Assembly: GCA_963827315.1 (NCBI GenBank)
Contig: CAWHAL010000004.1
Location: 248,001 to 312,000 of the forward strand
Length of the DNA: 64,000 nt
Source of the DNA: CAVXEF01 sp963827315
GTDB taxonomy: Bacteria > Planctomycetota > Phycisphaerae > Sedimentisphaerales > Anaerobacaceae
Reading direction: 5' to 3'
Below, in pieces: positions 7,531-15,093 of this stretch. Below the pieces are notes generated by a model. It was given only the letters and a program-made list of their open reading frames with translations, did no database searches and was not told the origin of the DNA. Within the stretch, counting starts at the first letter, position 1, and each line of letters opens with the position of its first letter. The translations under genes were made by a program, and so were the position numbers.

Positions 7531-9309
7531 GTGGCGAAGAAGAGATTAAAGGCAAAAAAACCGGGTAGTAATAATCTGGCTCCTGTGGCCGACACAGTCG
7601 AAGAGCCGCAGCAGCACGACCGCAAGAAGGACCCGCAGCAGCAGATAAAGGCCCTCATCGAAAAGGGCAAAAGCAGAGGATACCTCACCTACGAAGAGAT
7701 GAACCGCCATCTTCCTGAGGAAGCTGTCAGCCCTGCCAGCCTTGACAAGCTCCTGGCGAGCCTCGACGAAATGGGCATCCAGCTCGTCGATGAAGCCGAC
7801 CTGCAGCGCCCCGCCAAGGACGAGTTCGAGGAATTCGAAGAAGCTCCAGTTGACGAAGAGACCGCTTCCACTGAGCAGCTTGAAGAGGATGCGATGCTCG
7901 AAAAAGAGCTTGTTAGAGCCGGGGCCGCCCGAAGAATTGATGACCCTGTCCGGATGTATCTTACCCAGATGGGAGAGATACCGCTGCTGACCAGGGAAAG
8001 TGAAATCGCACTGGCACGCAAGATAGAGATGGCGAGGATGGCCTTTCGAAGAAAAATGCTCGAATCCGATTACTGTGCCAGAAACGCCGTCACAATACTG
8101 CAGCAGGTTTCCGAAGGCACGCTTTCCTTTGACAGGACTATGAAAATCAGCACCGCTGAAAATTTCGTCAGAGCGGTAATAAAAAAACGCCTGTCCCAGA
8201 ACCTCTGTACCATAGACAAGCTGCTGAATCACAACCAGAACCTGTTCCGCAAACTTGTGCAGTCACCAGACACTGATGATGCAAAACATGCGCTGAGGCA
8301 GCTATGCCGAAACAGACGTAAGGTCGCGACCCTTCTTGAAGAGCTCAGTCTGCGGACAAGCAGAATTCAGCCGATGAAAAATAAGCTCCACAGCATGAGC
8401 CAGAAAATGCATGAGTTGGAAGGGATAATCAAGCAAGGCCCCAATGGCAATTATGCTCCTGAGGACGTCGATATGATGAAGCAGGAACTGGCCGGCCTGC
8501 AGGAGCTGGTCTTGGAAACACCAGACCAGCTTGATAAGAGACTGCGAACCATCGACAGAATTTTCAATCACTACGAGGAAGCAAAGCGGATGCTCTCGAG
8601 CGCGAATCTCAGGCTTGTTGTTTCCATCGCAAAAAAATATCGCAACCGCGGCCTGAGTTTTCTTGACATAATCCAGGAGGGCAACACTGGCCTTATGAGG
8701 GCCGTTGATAAATATGAGTACCGAAGGGGATACAAATTCAGCACCTACGCAACATGGTGGATTCGCCAGGCTATCACCAGGGCTATCGCCGACCACGCAC
8801 GAACCATTCGCATCCCCGTTCACATGATAGAGACTATGAGCCGGCTGCGGAACGCAACCAAAACTCTGCTTCAACAGCTCGGCAGAGAGCCGAAAGTCGA
8901 GGAAATCGCCGCCGAGGCCAATATGAATATCGAGGAGGCACGAAGGGTCCTCAAGATTTCAAGGCATCCCATCAGCCTCGACAGGCCTATAGGCGAAAGC
9001 GAAGACAGCTATTTCGGCGATTTTATCGAAGATGACAATGTTGACTCACCTGATTCCTTCGCCTCGCAGGGAATGCTCAGGGAAAGAATCGAAATGATTC
9101 TGAAAACCCTTTCGTATCGCGAACGCGAAATCATCAAGCTTCGTTACGGAATCGGCGACGGCTACACCTACACACTTGAGGAGGTCGGCAGAATCTTCAA
9201 AGTTACTCGCGAACGAGTTAGACAGGTCGAAGCCAAGGCGATAAGAAAGATGCAGCATCCCGTACGGGCCCGAAAGCTCGAAGGATTCCTCGACCACAAA
9301 TCGGCATAG
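7531..9309 (+). CDS. rpoD: RNA polymerase primary sigma factor (sigma70/RpoD)
   Basis: Housekeeping sigma factor. The GTG at 7531 is chosen over an ATG at 7471 because AAAGGTGG lies 5 nt upstream of it and the upstream codons are translated repeat words; this gives 592 residues. Domains in order: a region 1.1-like N-terminus (D-P-Q-Q-Q-I-K-A-L-I-E-K-G), an acidic linker, region 1.2 (D-P-V-R-M-Y-L-T-Q-M-G), a non-conserved insert, regions 2.1-2.4 (R-L-V-V-S-I-A-K-K-Y, then F-S-T-Y-A-T-W-W-I-R-Q-A-I), region 3, and regions 4.1-4.2 with the V-T-R-E-R-V-R-Q-V-E-A-K-A helix-turn-helix near the end. The dnaG-rpoD order matches the classical macromolecular-synthesis operon, without rpsU. Confidence 0.97.
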   Translation: MAKKRLKAKKPGSNNLAPVADTVEEPQQHDRKKDPQQQIKALIEKGKSRGYLTYEEMNRHLPEEAVSPASLDKLLASLDEMGIQLVDEADLQRPAKDEFEEFEEAPVDEETASTEQLEEDAMLEKELVRAGAARRIDDPVRMYLTQMGEIPLLTRESEIALARKIEMARMAFRRKMLESDYCARNAVTILQQVSEGTLSFDRTMKISTAENFVRAVIKKRLSQNLCTIDKLLNHNQNLFRKLVQSPDTDDAKHALRQLCRNRRKVATLLEELSLRTSRIQPMKNKLHSMSQKMHELEGIIKQGPNGNYAPEDVDMMKQELAGLQELVLETPDQLDKRLRTIDRIFNHYEEAKRMLSSANLRLVVSIAKKYRNRGLSFLDIIQEGNTGLMRAVDKYEYRRGYKFSTYATWWIRQAITRAIADHARTIRIPVHMIETMSRLRNATKTLLQQLGREPKVEEIAAEANMNIEEARRVLKISRHPISLDRPIGESEDSYFGDFIEDDNVDSPDSFASQGMLRERIEMILKTLSYREREIIKLRYGIGDGYTYTLEEVGRIFKVTRERVRQVEAKAIRKMQHPVRARKLEGFLDHKSA

Positions 9310-9313
9310 TTAG

Positions 9314-9333
9314 CCCCCAGGCCTGCCGGGGGG
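9314..9333. terminator. Possible terminator hairpin between convergent genes
   Basis: CCCCC and GGGGGG flank a 9-nt loop just after the rpoD stop, with moderately T-rich sequence beyond. It could serve rpoD and, on the other strand, the convergent exported-protein gene. The U-tract is poor, so the call is tentative. Confidence 0.4.
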
Positions 9334-9341
9334 TCATCCTC

Positions 9342-9953
9342 CTATTTCAATTTCCAGTCGTCCGGGCAATAATCGAACCAGTGCTCGCCAAAAATACTGA
9401 AGTCCTTGAAATCGACATTCTCATCGCTGTACAAGTCCGCAAACTGCCCAGGACCGCTTTTGAGCCAGTCGTCAACAAAATTGGCCAGGTCATAAAAATT
9501 TACCTTGCATGCCTTAACATTGTAGCCACACAGACTAACAGACTGGAAATTTATCCATCCGATATTCTCGCCCCAGGCCCAGCCGTCAAAGTTACCATTT
9601 GAATCGATGGTCACACCGCCATAGGAAGGGCTGAAATTTATCCAGCCGACATTTTCACCCCACGCGTAGCCGGAAAGGTTTCCTTGCCCATCGTTGAACA
9701 CACCGCCGTAGTTTTCAGGCGACAGATTTATCCAGCCGAGGTTCTCCGCCCAGATAAAACCGGTCAATTTGTCACTGCTTACTGTTGCACCCGCATCTGG
9801 CCCTGCTGCATTTGGCTCAAAATTGAGCCAGCCGACGTTCTCACTATAGGCATATCGCGAACCGTCTTCATAAGGGTCGATGTTTTCGCCAAATACAGAA
9901 GCTGCGCTAAACACCCATAGAAAGAAAACTACTTGTATTGTTTTACTGAACAT
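9342..9953 (-). CDS. Exported protein with E-N-x-G-W-I/L-N-F repeats and dockerin-like C-terminus
   Basis: A 203-residue secreted protein. An N-terminal signal peptide (F-F-L-W-V-F-S-A-A-S-V-F-G) is followed by four repeats of about 31-33 residues, each centred on E-N-(V/L/I)-G-W-(I/L)-N-(F/L), such as G-E-N-V-G-W-I-N-F-S-P. The last 60 residues carry two calcium-loop-like segments (C-K-V-N-F-Y-D-L-A-N-F-V-D-D-W and N-V-D-F-K-D-F-S-I-F-G-E-H-W), the dockerin-like tail common in Phycisphaerae exported proteins. In cellulosomal systems dockerins bind cohesins; in planctomycetes the partner is unknown. Its start overlaps the stop of the upstream gene by 11 nt, so the two are probably co-transcribed. 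Function beyond surface or extracellular display is not known. Confidence 0.82.
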   Translation of the reverse strand: MFSKTIQVVFFLWVFSAASVFGENIDPYEDGSRYAYSENVGWLNFEPNAAGPDAGATVSSDKLTGFIWAENLGWINLSPENYGGVFNDGQGNLSGYAWGENVGWINFSPSYGGVTIDSNGNFDGWAWGENIGWINFQSVSLCGYNVKACKVNFYDLANFVDDWLKSGPGQFADLYSDENVDFKDFSIFGEHWFDYCPDDWKLK

Positions 9954-10425
9954 TATAAAAATAACCTACTATCATCGCTCTTCTTGTCCCGGCGCTGCCA
10001 TTTGCAATTCCCAATGAGTCACCTGCATTGAGTACAACACATCTGTCCGGAAAATCCATAAAAGTCTTCCCATCCGGCGTACTATATGGCCCCCCTGTTA
10101 AGAAAGCACCGTTCTTTGTTAGATACATAGCCGCATCGTGAAGAACCATCTTTAATAAGACGAATTGCTTGCCTGTCGGCACTGTAAAAAGTGTTATATT
10201 ACTGTCTGACACCACTTCATTGTGGTCAATAAGACCTTCCCTCTGGGATATACCCGATGAGCCGGCTGTCACAGCATCATATATCTCACTCAGCGTTTTC
10301 ATAGTAGCCCCCGGAGGGGCGTTTGGCTCTAAGTTACCTGCCTTTACCAATAGAACGTAACCCAAAAGCCCGACCACCACGAGTAACGCCGCTGCCAAAT
10401 GTGTGTCTGCTTTTTTCTGTTTCAT
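9943..10425 (-). CDS. Exported or anchored hypothetical protein, planctomycete N-L-E-P-N-A-P-P-G type
   Basis: A 160-residue protein with a strong ribosome site (AAAGGAG) and an N-terminal hydrophobic segment (about residues 11-28, L-A-A-A-L-L-V-V-V-G-L-L-G-Y-V-L-L) serving as signal or anchor. Directly after it comes N-L-E-P-N-A-P-P-G followed by T-M-K-T-L-S-E-I-Y, a linker found in many planctomycete exported proteins. The remaining 100 residues look like a small beta-rich domain and contain no catalytic motif that I recognise. It is the upstream partner of the dockerin-like gene, overlapping it by 11 nt. Confidence 0.72.
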   Translation of the reverse strand: MKQKKADTHLAAALLVVVGLLGYVLLVKAGNLEPNAPPGATMKTLSEIYDAVTAGSSGISQREGLIDHNEVVSDSNITLFTVPTGKQFVLLKMVLHDAAMYLTKNGAFLTGGPYSTPDGKTFMDFPDRCVVLNAGDSLGIANGSAGTRRAMIVGYFYNVQ

Positions 10426-10824
10426 TTCCTTCTCCTTTAGAAAAAAGTTTTAACGTATTTATAGTGCACCTGTTGCGCACGAGTATCCTTGTAAAACTTA
10501 TGGGAACTCAAAGAATTGAACGGCCTCTCTCCTGTTATCTCCATCCTCCTTTATCCCCGGCTGAACCTGTAAGACTGCAAGCGTTATATGTCCTTTTACC
10601 GGATAGTCAAGACCAAATTTACAAAAAATATTGGCCGGGGTCATTGCGAGCAAACTTGTCCTGAGCGAAGTCGAAGGAGCGCGGCAATCTCGTTTAGCGT
10701 CCGCCGGCATGGCAGGTTTTTGTTTAGCGGTCGTCGGCACGACGACCTTATCTGAGGTTTTTATCTGGGACCCACTCAATTTGGCCAAGAACAGGGGACC
10801 CACCTCCCATTTAACCACTCCTCC
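10426..10824. other. Non-coding region with a 'gtcctgagcgaagtcgaagg' word
   Basis: No credible gene. Around 10640-10692 is the pattern cattgcgagcaa ... gtcctgagcgaagtcgaagg ... gcggcaatct, an imperfect palindromic intergenic repeat of a kind widespread in bacterial genomes. Open frames crossing the region on both strands are compositional artefacts. Confidence 0.5.
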
Positions 10825-10904
10825 GGGATTGCTTTCCCCCCCAACGCCCGCCGTCTGGGCGTTTGTATTTAGCCCCGGCCTCCGGCCGAGGTTGCAAACG
10901 CCTG

Positions 10905-10939
10905 CCCTGTGGGATGCGCCGTATGCTATCCCATCGGGG
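10905..10939. repeat. 35-bp palindromic element, copy 1
   Basis: Form CCCTGTGGGAT ... ATCCCATCGGGG. A diverged member of the five-copy family: arms pair as an 11-bp stem with mismatches compensated between arms relative to the other copies (GTGGGAT with ATCCCAT). Confidence 0.7.
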
Positions 10940-11019
10940 CGAGGAACGCTTAAATTTACCCCCTCAATTTATTGAGGGGTTTCTTTACTGACGCCGGGGT
11001 GCAAACGCGAGGTCCGCTT
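10915..11019. repeat. 105-bp direct repeat, copy 1
   Basis: Reads identically to 11398-11502, 483 bp away, over 105 bp. It includes the right half of a 35-bp palindrome and an intrinsic-terminator-like hairpin. Confidence 0.85.
10959..10986 (+). terminator. Intrinsic-terminator-like hairpin, copy 1
   Basis: CCCCTCAA (10960-10967), loop TTTA, TTGAGGGG (10972-10979), then TTTCTTT. A perfect 8-bp stem with a T-rich tail on the plus strand. No plus-strand gene lies upstream nearby, so it may simply travel with the repeat. Confidence 0.6.
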
Positions 11020-11304
11020 ATACCATTTCCGCGAAACGCGGCGTATTTAGCCTTGGGTTTTACCCTGGGTTGCAAACGTGAGGATTGCTTTCCCCTTCAA
11101 CGCCCGCCGTTTGGGCGTTTGTATTTAGCCCCGGCCTCCGGCCGGGGTTGCCTGCGCGAGGTCCGCTTATACCATTTCCGCGAAACGCGGCGTATTTAGC
11201 CTTGGGTTTTACCCTGGGTTGCAAACGTGAGGATTACTTTCCCCTTCAACGCCCGCCGTCCGGGCGTTTGTATTTAGCCCCGGCCTCCGGCCGGGGTTGC
11301 CCAC
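11007..11304. repeat. Two tandem 149-bp units
   Basis: Units 11007-11155 and 11156-11304 differ by about three substitutions over the first 144 nt plus a few at the end. Each carries hairpins CCGCGAAACGCGG and GGCC-tcc-GGCC with flanking CCCC/GGGG. A third partial unit lies at 10825-10895. Confidence 0.85.
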
Positions 11305-11318
11305 GCCTGCCCTGCTTG

Positions 11319-11353
11319 CCCCGTGAGACGTGTCGTGTACTGTCTCACTGGGG
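11319..11353. repeat. 35-bp palindromic element, copy 2
   Basis: CCCCGTGAGAC ... TGTCTCACTGGGG. The arms can form a stem of about 11 bp around a loop of about 12 nt; the C in GAGAC is matched by G in TGTCTC, a compensatory pair. Confidence 0.75.
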
Positions 11354-11362
11354 TGAGACTTG

Positions 11363-11397
11363 CCCTGTGAGATGCGCAGTGTGCTATCTCATCAGGG
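11363..11397. repeat. 35-bp palindromic element, copy 3
   Basis: CCCTGTGAGAT ... ATCTCATCAGGG, only 9 bp after copy 2. Here the outer pair is T-A where other copies have C-G, again with both arms changed together. Confidence 0.75.
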
Positions 11398-11502
11398 TGC
11401 GCCGTATGCTATCCCATCGGGGCGAGGAACGCTTAAATTTACCCCCTCAATTTATTGAGGGGTTTCTTTACTGACGCCGGGGTGCAAACGCGAGGTCCGC
11501 TT
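11398..11502. repeat. 105-bp direct repeat, copy 2
   Basis: Identical by eye to 10915-11019. It ends 135 bp before the start of the 693-residue gene. Confidence 0.85.
11443..11469 (+). terminator. Intrinsic-terminator-like hairpin, copy 2
   Basis: Same CCCCTCAA-TTTA-TTGAGGGG-TTTCTTT unit as copy 1, inside the second 105-bp repeat. It would insulate the downstream gene from upstream plus-strand transcription. Confidence 0.6.
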
Positions 11503-11636
11503 GATATTCGTTTTCCTTCATATACCGCCGGTATAGAACGCAGAACGAGATTCCGGTTGCAAATGGACCCGTTTTGGGGATAGAATTCCAATGTGCGGGA
11601 ATGAAGCACCGCGAAAAATAAATCGGAGATTTTATT

Positions 11637-13718
11637 ATGGGCGTATGTGATGCGCATGACGCAGCTTGGGGATGCAAGAAAACGCTCGCAGAAGGTGAAG
11701 GTTTTGCGATCGCTGCTAGGTTCATGCAGGACTCGCCGATTCAGGAGAAACTTGTCGATAAATCCTTGGATGTATACAAGAGACTTGGCATGCCGTTGTC
11801 TAGGCAAAACTGTAAGCTTCAAATCGAGAGTATACAGGGTGCCACACTATGGTTAATCTGTGAGCAGTGCGCAAACCTGTTGAAGCTAAGCAGTGCCGAC
11901 AAAGAGGCGGCGAGGGAAGCTGCCCGAAGATGGTGGAAGGACAAGAGTGCACCTGGTCATATGCCTGGACAAAAGACGACAGAAAGGAACAAAAAGCCAG
12001 CATATTTCATTATTTATGGAAATGGATTCACTCCATCAGCGATACAGGCGCATCTTATCCTGCGGTATTGGGTTGAAAAGGTAAAAGGCAAACTTGGCGA
12101 AGATATATGGGAACATATCAGGATGGAGCTGACAAGTAAAGAACACGGATCTAGGATGGTATTCACAGAGGTTTTCACTGAGGAGAAAAAGGTTCATCGG
12201 GGTCAGTTGGTAGATGGCCTGTTTCTACTAGACTACAAAACAGGACAAGATATGGCACTTATTGCAGTGTGGGCGCCGGAAGATTCAGAGTATGTCGGCT
12301 CTTTATTGAAACCAAACCAAGCCGTGAAGCCGATGGCAATCGCCGAGGCCGAGATCGAGCAGATTCAGAAACAGGTTTGTGAAAAACCAAAAAACATTTA
12401 CGAGATTCTCATGGACGCGATCTGCTGTGTCATGTGTGCTGATGGAAATGCGACGCCAAAGGAGCAAGAAGCGATTCATATCATTTTGGGTAAAACCAAA
12501 GCTTCTTGGACAAAAGAAGACATAGATAAGCGAATTGACGGCTTCCTGGAGCGAATCAAGATGGATGGTATGGACAAGATTGTTCAAGCGACCTGTGAGA
12601 ATCTGCCCGAATTTAAGAGTAAAAAAAGACGGGAGGTCTTGACGTTTTGTCTCGAATTTATTGCGCGTGCCGATGGAATAGTTGATGAAAAGGAAAAACA
12701 ACTTATTGAAAAATTCAAGTCCGCTCTTGGAGTAGAGTCTGGCGATTCTGCCCCAAAGAGTGGGAGTCAGTCAAGCAAAGAAGAAAGGAAAACGGAAGAA
12801 GAAGAGCAAACAACTGTAAATTCCAGCCCATCAGATGATATCAATGCGAATAAATCTTCTGAACCGATTTTGCCTGATGGTAGTGTAGACGACCGTATCG
12901 ATGGTTTATGGGACAGTGCTAAAAAGCTGGGTTGGTCGGAAACAGACTGCGAGAAAGAGATATCGATATATACAGAAATTCTCGGATTGGTTAATAAAAG
13001 TTCGAAATATAACGCATGTGCATCATTGCGCAATAGAGCAATTTCTTATAGGAATTTAAAGAAGTTCGACGAGGCTTTAAATGATCTTCAACATGAGTTG
13101 GAAATTGCTCAAAAAATCGGGGACCGATATCGCGTTATGGAATGCCAGAGAGTCATGAAAGAGACCAAACAAATGAAACAGGATGCTGAAATAAAAGCAA
13201 GCGGTGGTGAGAAGTCTTTAAAGGTCCAGTCCATGGAGCAACAGGCAAGTAAACTCTCTGACTCTGGTGCCGAGGGGGATGCAGCCTTTAAGAGTCTTTT
13301 CGAGGATTTAGCAAATAGCGATAGCGATATTCGTGCAAAGGCCTCGCAGCTATTGGCACACTCTTCCGAGGCTAGCAGCAAATTAATTAATGTGTATCAG
13401 GAGTCCCTTGTCGCAGATCCGCGAAAGAGTGTCCTTGCAGGGCGAGTGCTTGGTCGAAAACTTGACGGTGGAAGGCAAGACATGATTCCTGAACAAGTGA
13501 CTATGCTGCTGTTCAGAGTCAAAATTGCATTTACCCCGTGCGTTTGTGGACGCTGTGGCGAGCTGAATGTTGGTATCCCTGTACCTGAAAAAGGTTTGTA
13601 TATTGGATTCTATGGCCAAACCGATGACAAACATGGAGCATACGCTCTGCCTGTACTTTGTGATTACTGCGGCAAGGAATTCTTCATAGCGTGGGATAGT
13701 GACCCGCGAGGGCAATAA
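11637..13718 (+). CDS. Multidomain protein with TerB-like domain and two Cys-pair zinc-site candidates
   Basis: A 693-residue cytoplasmic protein. Residues 1-110 carry C4, C13 and C75-x2-C78 and end in an A-A-R-R-W-W-K-D motif, like a small zinc-binding domain seen at the N-terminus of other uncharacterised proteins. Residues 253-365 resemble TerB/DUF533: two acidic A-D-G-x-x-x-x-K-E loops (A-D-G-N-A-T-P-K-E and A-D-G-I-V-D-E-K-E) in a helical domain that in TerB proteins binds metal and links to tellurite and stress systems. A low-complexity charged linker, a TPR-like stretch (about 430-510) and a C-terminal C-V-C-G-R-C ... C-D-Y-C zinc-ribbon candidate follow. GGAG lies 8 nt before the ATG. 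It stands alone between two repeat islands, which suggests accessory DNA. Its function is unknown to me; a stress or defence role is only a guess. Confidence 0.8.
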   Translation: MGVCDAHDAAWGCKKTLAEGEGFAIAARFMQDSPIQEKLVDKSLDVYKRLGMPLSRQNCKLQIESIQGATLWLICEQCANLLKLSSADKEAAREAARRWWKDKSAPGHMPGQKTTERNKKPAYFIIYGNGFTPSAIQAHLILRYWVEKVKGKLGEDIWEHIRMELTSKEHGSRMVFTEVFTEEKKVHRGQLVDGLFLLDYKTGQDMALIAVWAPEDSEYVGSLLKPNQAVKPMAIAEAEIEQIQKQVCEKPKNIYEILMDAICCVMCADGNATPKEQEAIHIILGKTKASWTKEDIDKRIDGFLERIKMDGMDKIVQATCENLPEFKSKKRREVLTFCLEFIARADGIVDEKEKQLIEKFKSALGVESGDSAPKSGSQSSKEERKTEEEEQTTVNSSPSDDINANKSSEPILPDGSVDDRIDGLWDSAKKLGWSETDCEKEISIYTEILGLVNKSSKYNACASLRNRAISYRNLKKFDEALNDLQHELEIAQKIGDRYRVMECQRVMKETKQMKQDAEIKASGGEKSLKVQSMEQQASKLSDSGAEGDAAFKSLFEDLANSDSDIRAKASQLLAHSSEASSKLINVYQESLVADPRKSVLAGRVLGRKLDGGRQDMIPEQVTMLLFRVKIAFTPCVCGRCGELNVGIPVPEKGLYIGFYGQTDDKHGAYALPVLCDYCGKEFFIAWDSDPRGQ

Positions 13719-13955
13719 TAGGGACAGCTATCGTTTTTTACAGCCCCCTCGTCCCTTTTCCTTGTCCACTCCGCTGACTTCTCCGCCCGCGACTTCAATT
13801 TTAGTTTTACGTCGCCGCGCACGGGCCACGAGCAACGAAATTTTCCTTCGGCCAAACCAAAAAATACAGTGTTAATCTGTGTTAATCCGTGTCTAAAAAT
13901 CTGTGTAATCAGTGATTAATTTTTCTTTGTGCCTTTTGTGTTTTAAAAAACCCTG
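13719..13955. other. Non-coding spacer with 'aatctgtgttaatccgtg' words
   Basis: About 13873-13918 holds tandem variants of aatctgtgttaatc, and 13921-13940 variants of ctttgtgcctttt. Both word types are common intergenic repeats in this window (compare 63835-63880). No gene was seen. Confidence 0.5.
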
Positions 13956-14165
13956 CTATCTCTTCTCTTGATGGCCGAGTATTCTGGCCGGTAGAAACAG
14001 AATAGATTTAATCAGGGCCAAAAACGCATCGGCGGCAATACCCACAATACGAAATGGAATCGACAAAAGCCATATAACCGGCCATAATACCAATGCCAAC
14101 AATGCTATCGGCCAGCACAACGCCAGCAAAATCGCCCACAACAGTAAGACAAGCAATACCTTAAT
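13956..14165 (-). CDS. Small hydrophobic membrane protein
   Basis: About 66-69 residues, almost entirely two hydrophobic helices (L-L-W-A-I-L-L-A-L-C-W-P-I-A-L-L-A-L-V-L-W-P-V-I-W and a second one) separated by P-F-R-I-V-G-I, ending L-P-A-R-I-L-G-H-Q-E-K-R. Similar short 'W-P-x-A-L-L-A-L-V-L-x-P' proteins occur in many bacteria, so it is probably real. The start is unusual: the first standard start is TTG at 14156, but an in-frame ATT at 14165 (giving M-K-V-L-L-V-L-L-L-W) is 6 nt after an AGGAGAC ribosome site. Function unknown. Confidence 0.55.
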   Translation of the reverse strand: MKVLLVLLLWAILLALCWPIALLALVLWPVIWLLSIPFRIVGIAADAFLALIKSILFLPARILGHQEKR

Positions 14166-14549
14166 TGTATGTCTCCTAATAAATAAGCTGCGTCCATATT
14201 ATAACGTGCCCCAACATTAAAAACCAGTAGATTTGATTCGATATCCTTAAAAAAACTTGTATTTTCAGTTAAATTGCGCAGCCATCGGCCAAACTATGCA
14301 GCGGAATCCACGTCTTAAAAATCCCCGCCAAAATCGCCATTCGTAGCGCAGCGCAAGCCTCAGGATGATTTTGCAAAAGTCGCCGTTCGTCTTCTGACTT
14401 GTGCTCTTATGCACTTACGACTTTTGCTCTTGCACACCTACGCTGTTGCTGCCGGCGAGATACGAGATACAAGCGACGAGCCACGATTCACAAATCCCCC
14501 ATTCTCAAAACCTTCACTTAAAAATCCTTGCTTATTAAGTCACGACATT

Positions 14550-14584
14550 AGTATATATGCATATACTAATATACTTTCTGACGC
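14550..14584. repeat. 35-bp A+T-rich direct repeat, copy 1
   Basis: Starts with the palindrome AGTATATATGCATATACT and ends ATATACTTTCTGACGC. Identical to 14723-14757, 173 bp away. Confidence 0.8.
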
Positions 14585-14722
14585 TAGGTGGTATTGACAC
14601 CTACTGAAAAAACATCTAAAAAATTCCCACCTCAAATCCCTCTTTCAAAAAAACCATGTTTCTTAAACTCCTCATTCCCAAAACCCTCGTTCTCAAAACT
14701 CTGATTCTTAAAGCAGTCCGTA

Positions 14723-14757
14723 AGTATATATGCATATACTAATATACTTTCTGACGC
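14723..14757. repeat. 35-bp A+T-rich direct repeat, copy 2
   Basis: Identical by eye to 14550-14584. The sequences next to the two copies differ. Confidence 0.8.
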
Positions 14758-14835
14758 CACCCCGGCAAAACCCGCACTTAAAATTTCTTCGGCGACATAC
14801 GATATACGCACGACGCAACACGAAGTTATAGTTTA

Positions 14836-14870
14836 CCCCGTGAGATGTGTCGTTTACTATCTAACTGGGG
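14836..14870. repeat. 35-bp palindromic element, copy 4
   Basis: CCCCGTGAGAT ... ATCTAACTGGGG. Same family as the copies near 11.3 kb and at 61230; one arm position (TAA for TCA) breaks the pairing. Confidence 0.75.
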
Positions 14871-14920
14871 CTGCATCCAAAAAACATCGTAAAATCTCGT
14901 GCTTTGGTAATTCGAACTTG

Positions 14921-14970
14921 TCCGCCGCAGGCGGATTTGTTTAGGACTTGTCCGCCGTCCGTCTGGCGGA
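14921..14970. repeat. Pair of TCCGCC...GGCGGA palindromes
   Basis: TCCGCCGCAGGCGGA (14921-14935) and a longer-looped form (14951-14970), each followed by attt. The same two loop types recur together at 41646-41684. Confidence 0.65.
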
Positions 14971-15004
14971 TTTAGAATTTAGAGATTCGGATTTAGAGAA
15001 AAGA

Positions 15005-15025
15005 ATACCTAAGTATCTTAGGTAT
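15005..15025. repeat. ATACCTAAG-TAT-CTTAGGTAT palindrome, copy 1
   Basis: Perfect 9-bp arms around TAT. The core CCTAAGTATCTTAGG is repeated at 15094-15108. Confidence 0.65.
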
Positions 15026-15093
15026 CACTCCTAACAGTTCAGCGACAAGGTGTATGAAAAAGTTAAGATGTATAAACAAGTTGGCTATCAATG

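Larger units (their letters stand above)
10825..11502. repeat. Nested repeat island (tandem 149-bp units, 105-bp direct repeats, palindromes)
   Basis: The stretch is built from a few modules: a partial unit (10825-10895), two tandem 149-bp units (11007-11304), a 105-bp direct repeat (10915-11019 and 11398-11502), and three copies of a 35-bp palindrome. Almost every module contains a perfect hairpin, such as CCGCGAAACGCGG or GCCCCGGCC-tcc-GGCCGGGG. Open frames here (10631-11474) are translations of the repeats and not genes. Confidence 0.85.

Noticed and set aside
10498..11474. Several open frames of 70-130 codons on both strands
   Set aside because: They are translations of the tandem and direct repeats, overlap each other, and show repeat-periodic peptides with no family resemblance.
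10825..11502. CRISPR array
   Set aside because: Repeat units are long (105 and 149 bp), contiguous or nested, with no unique spacers of regular length and no cas genes nearby.
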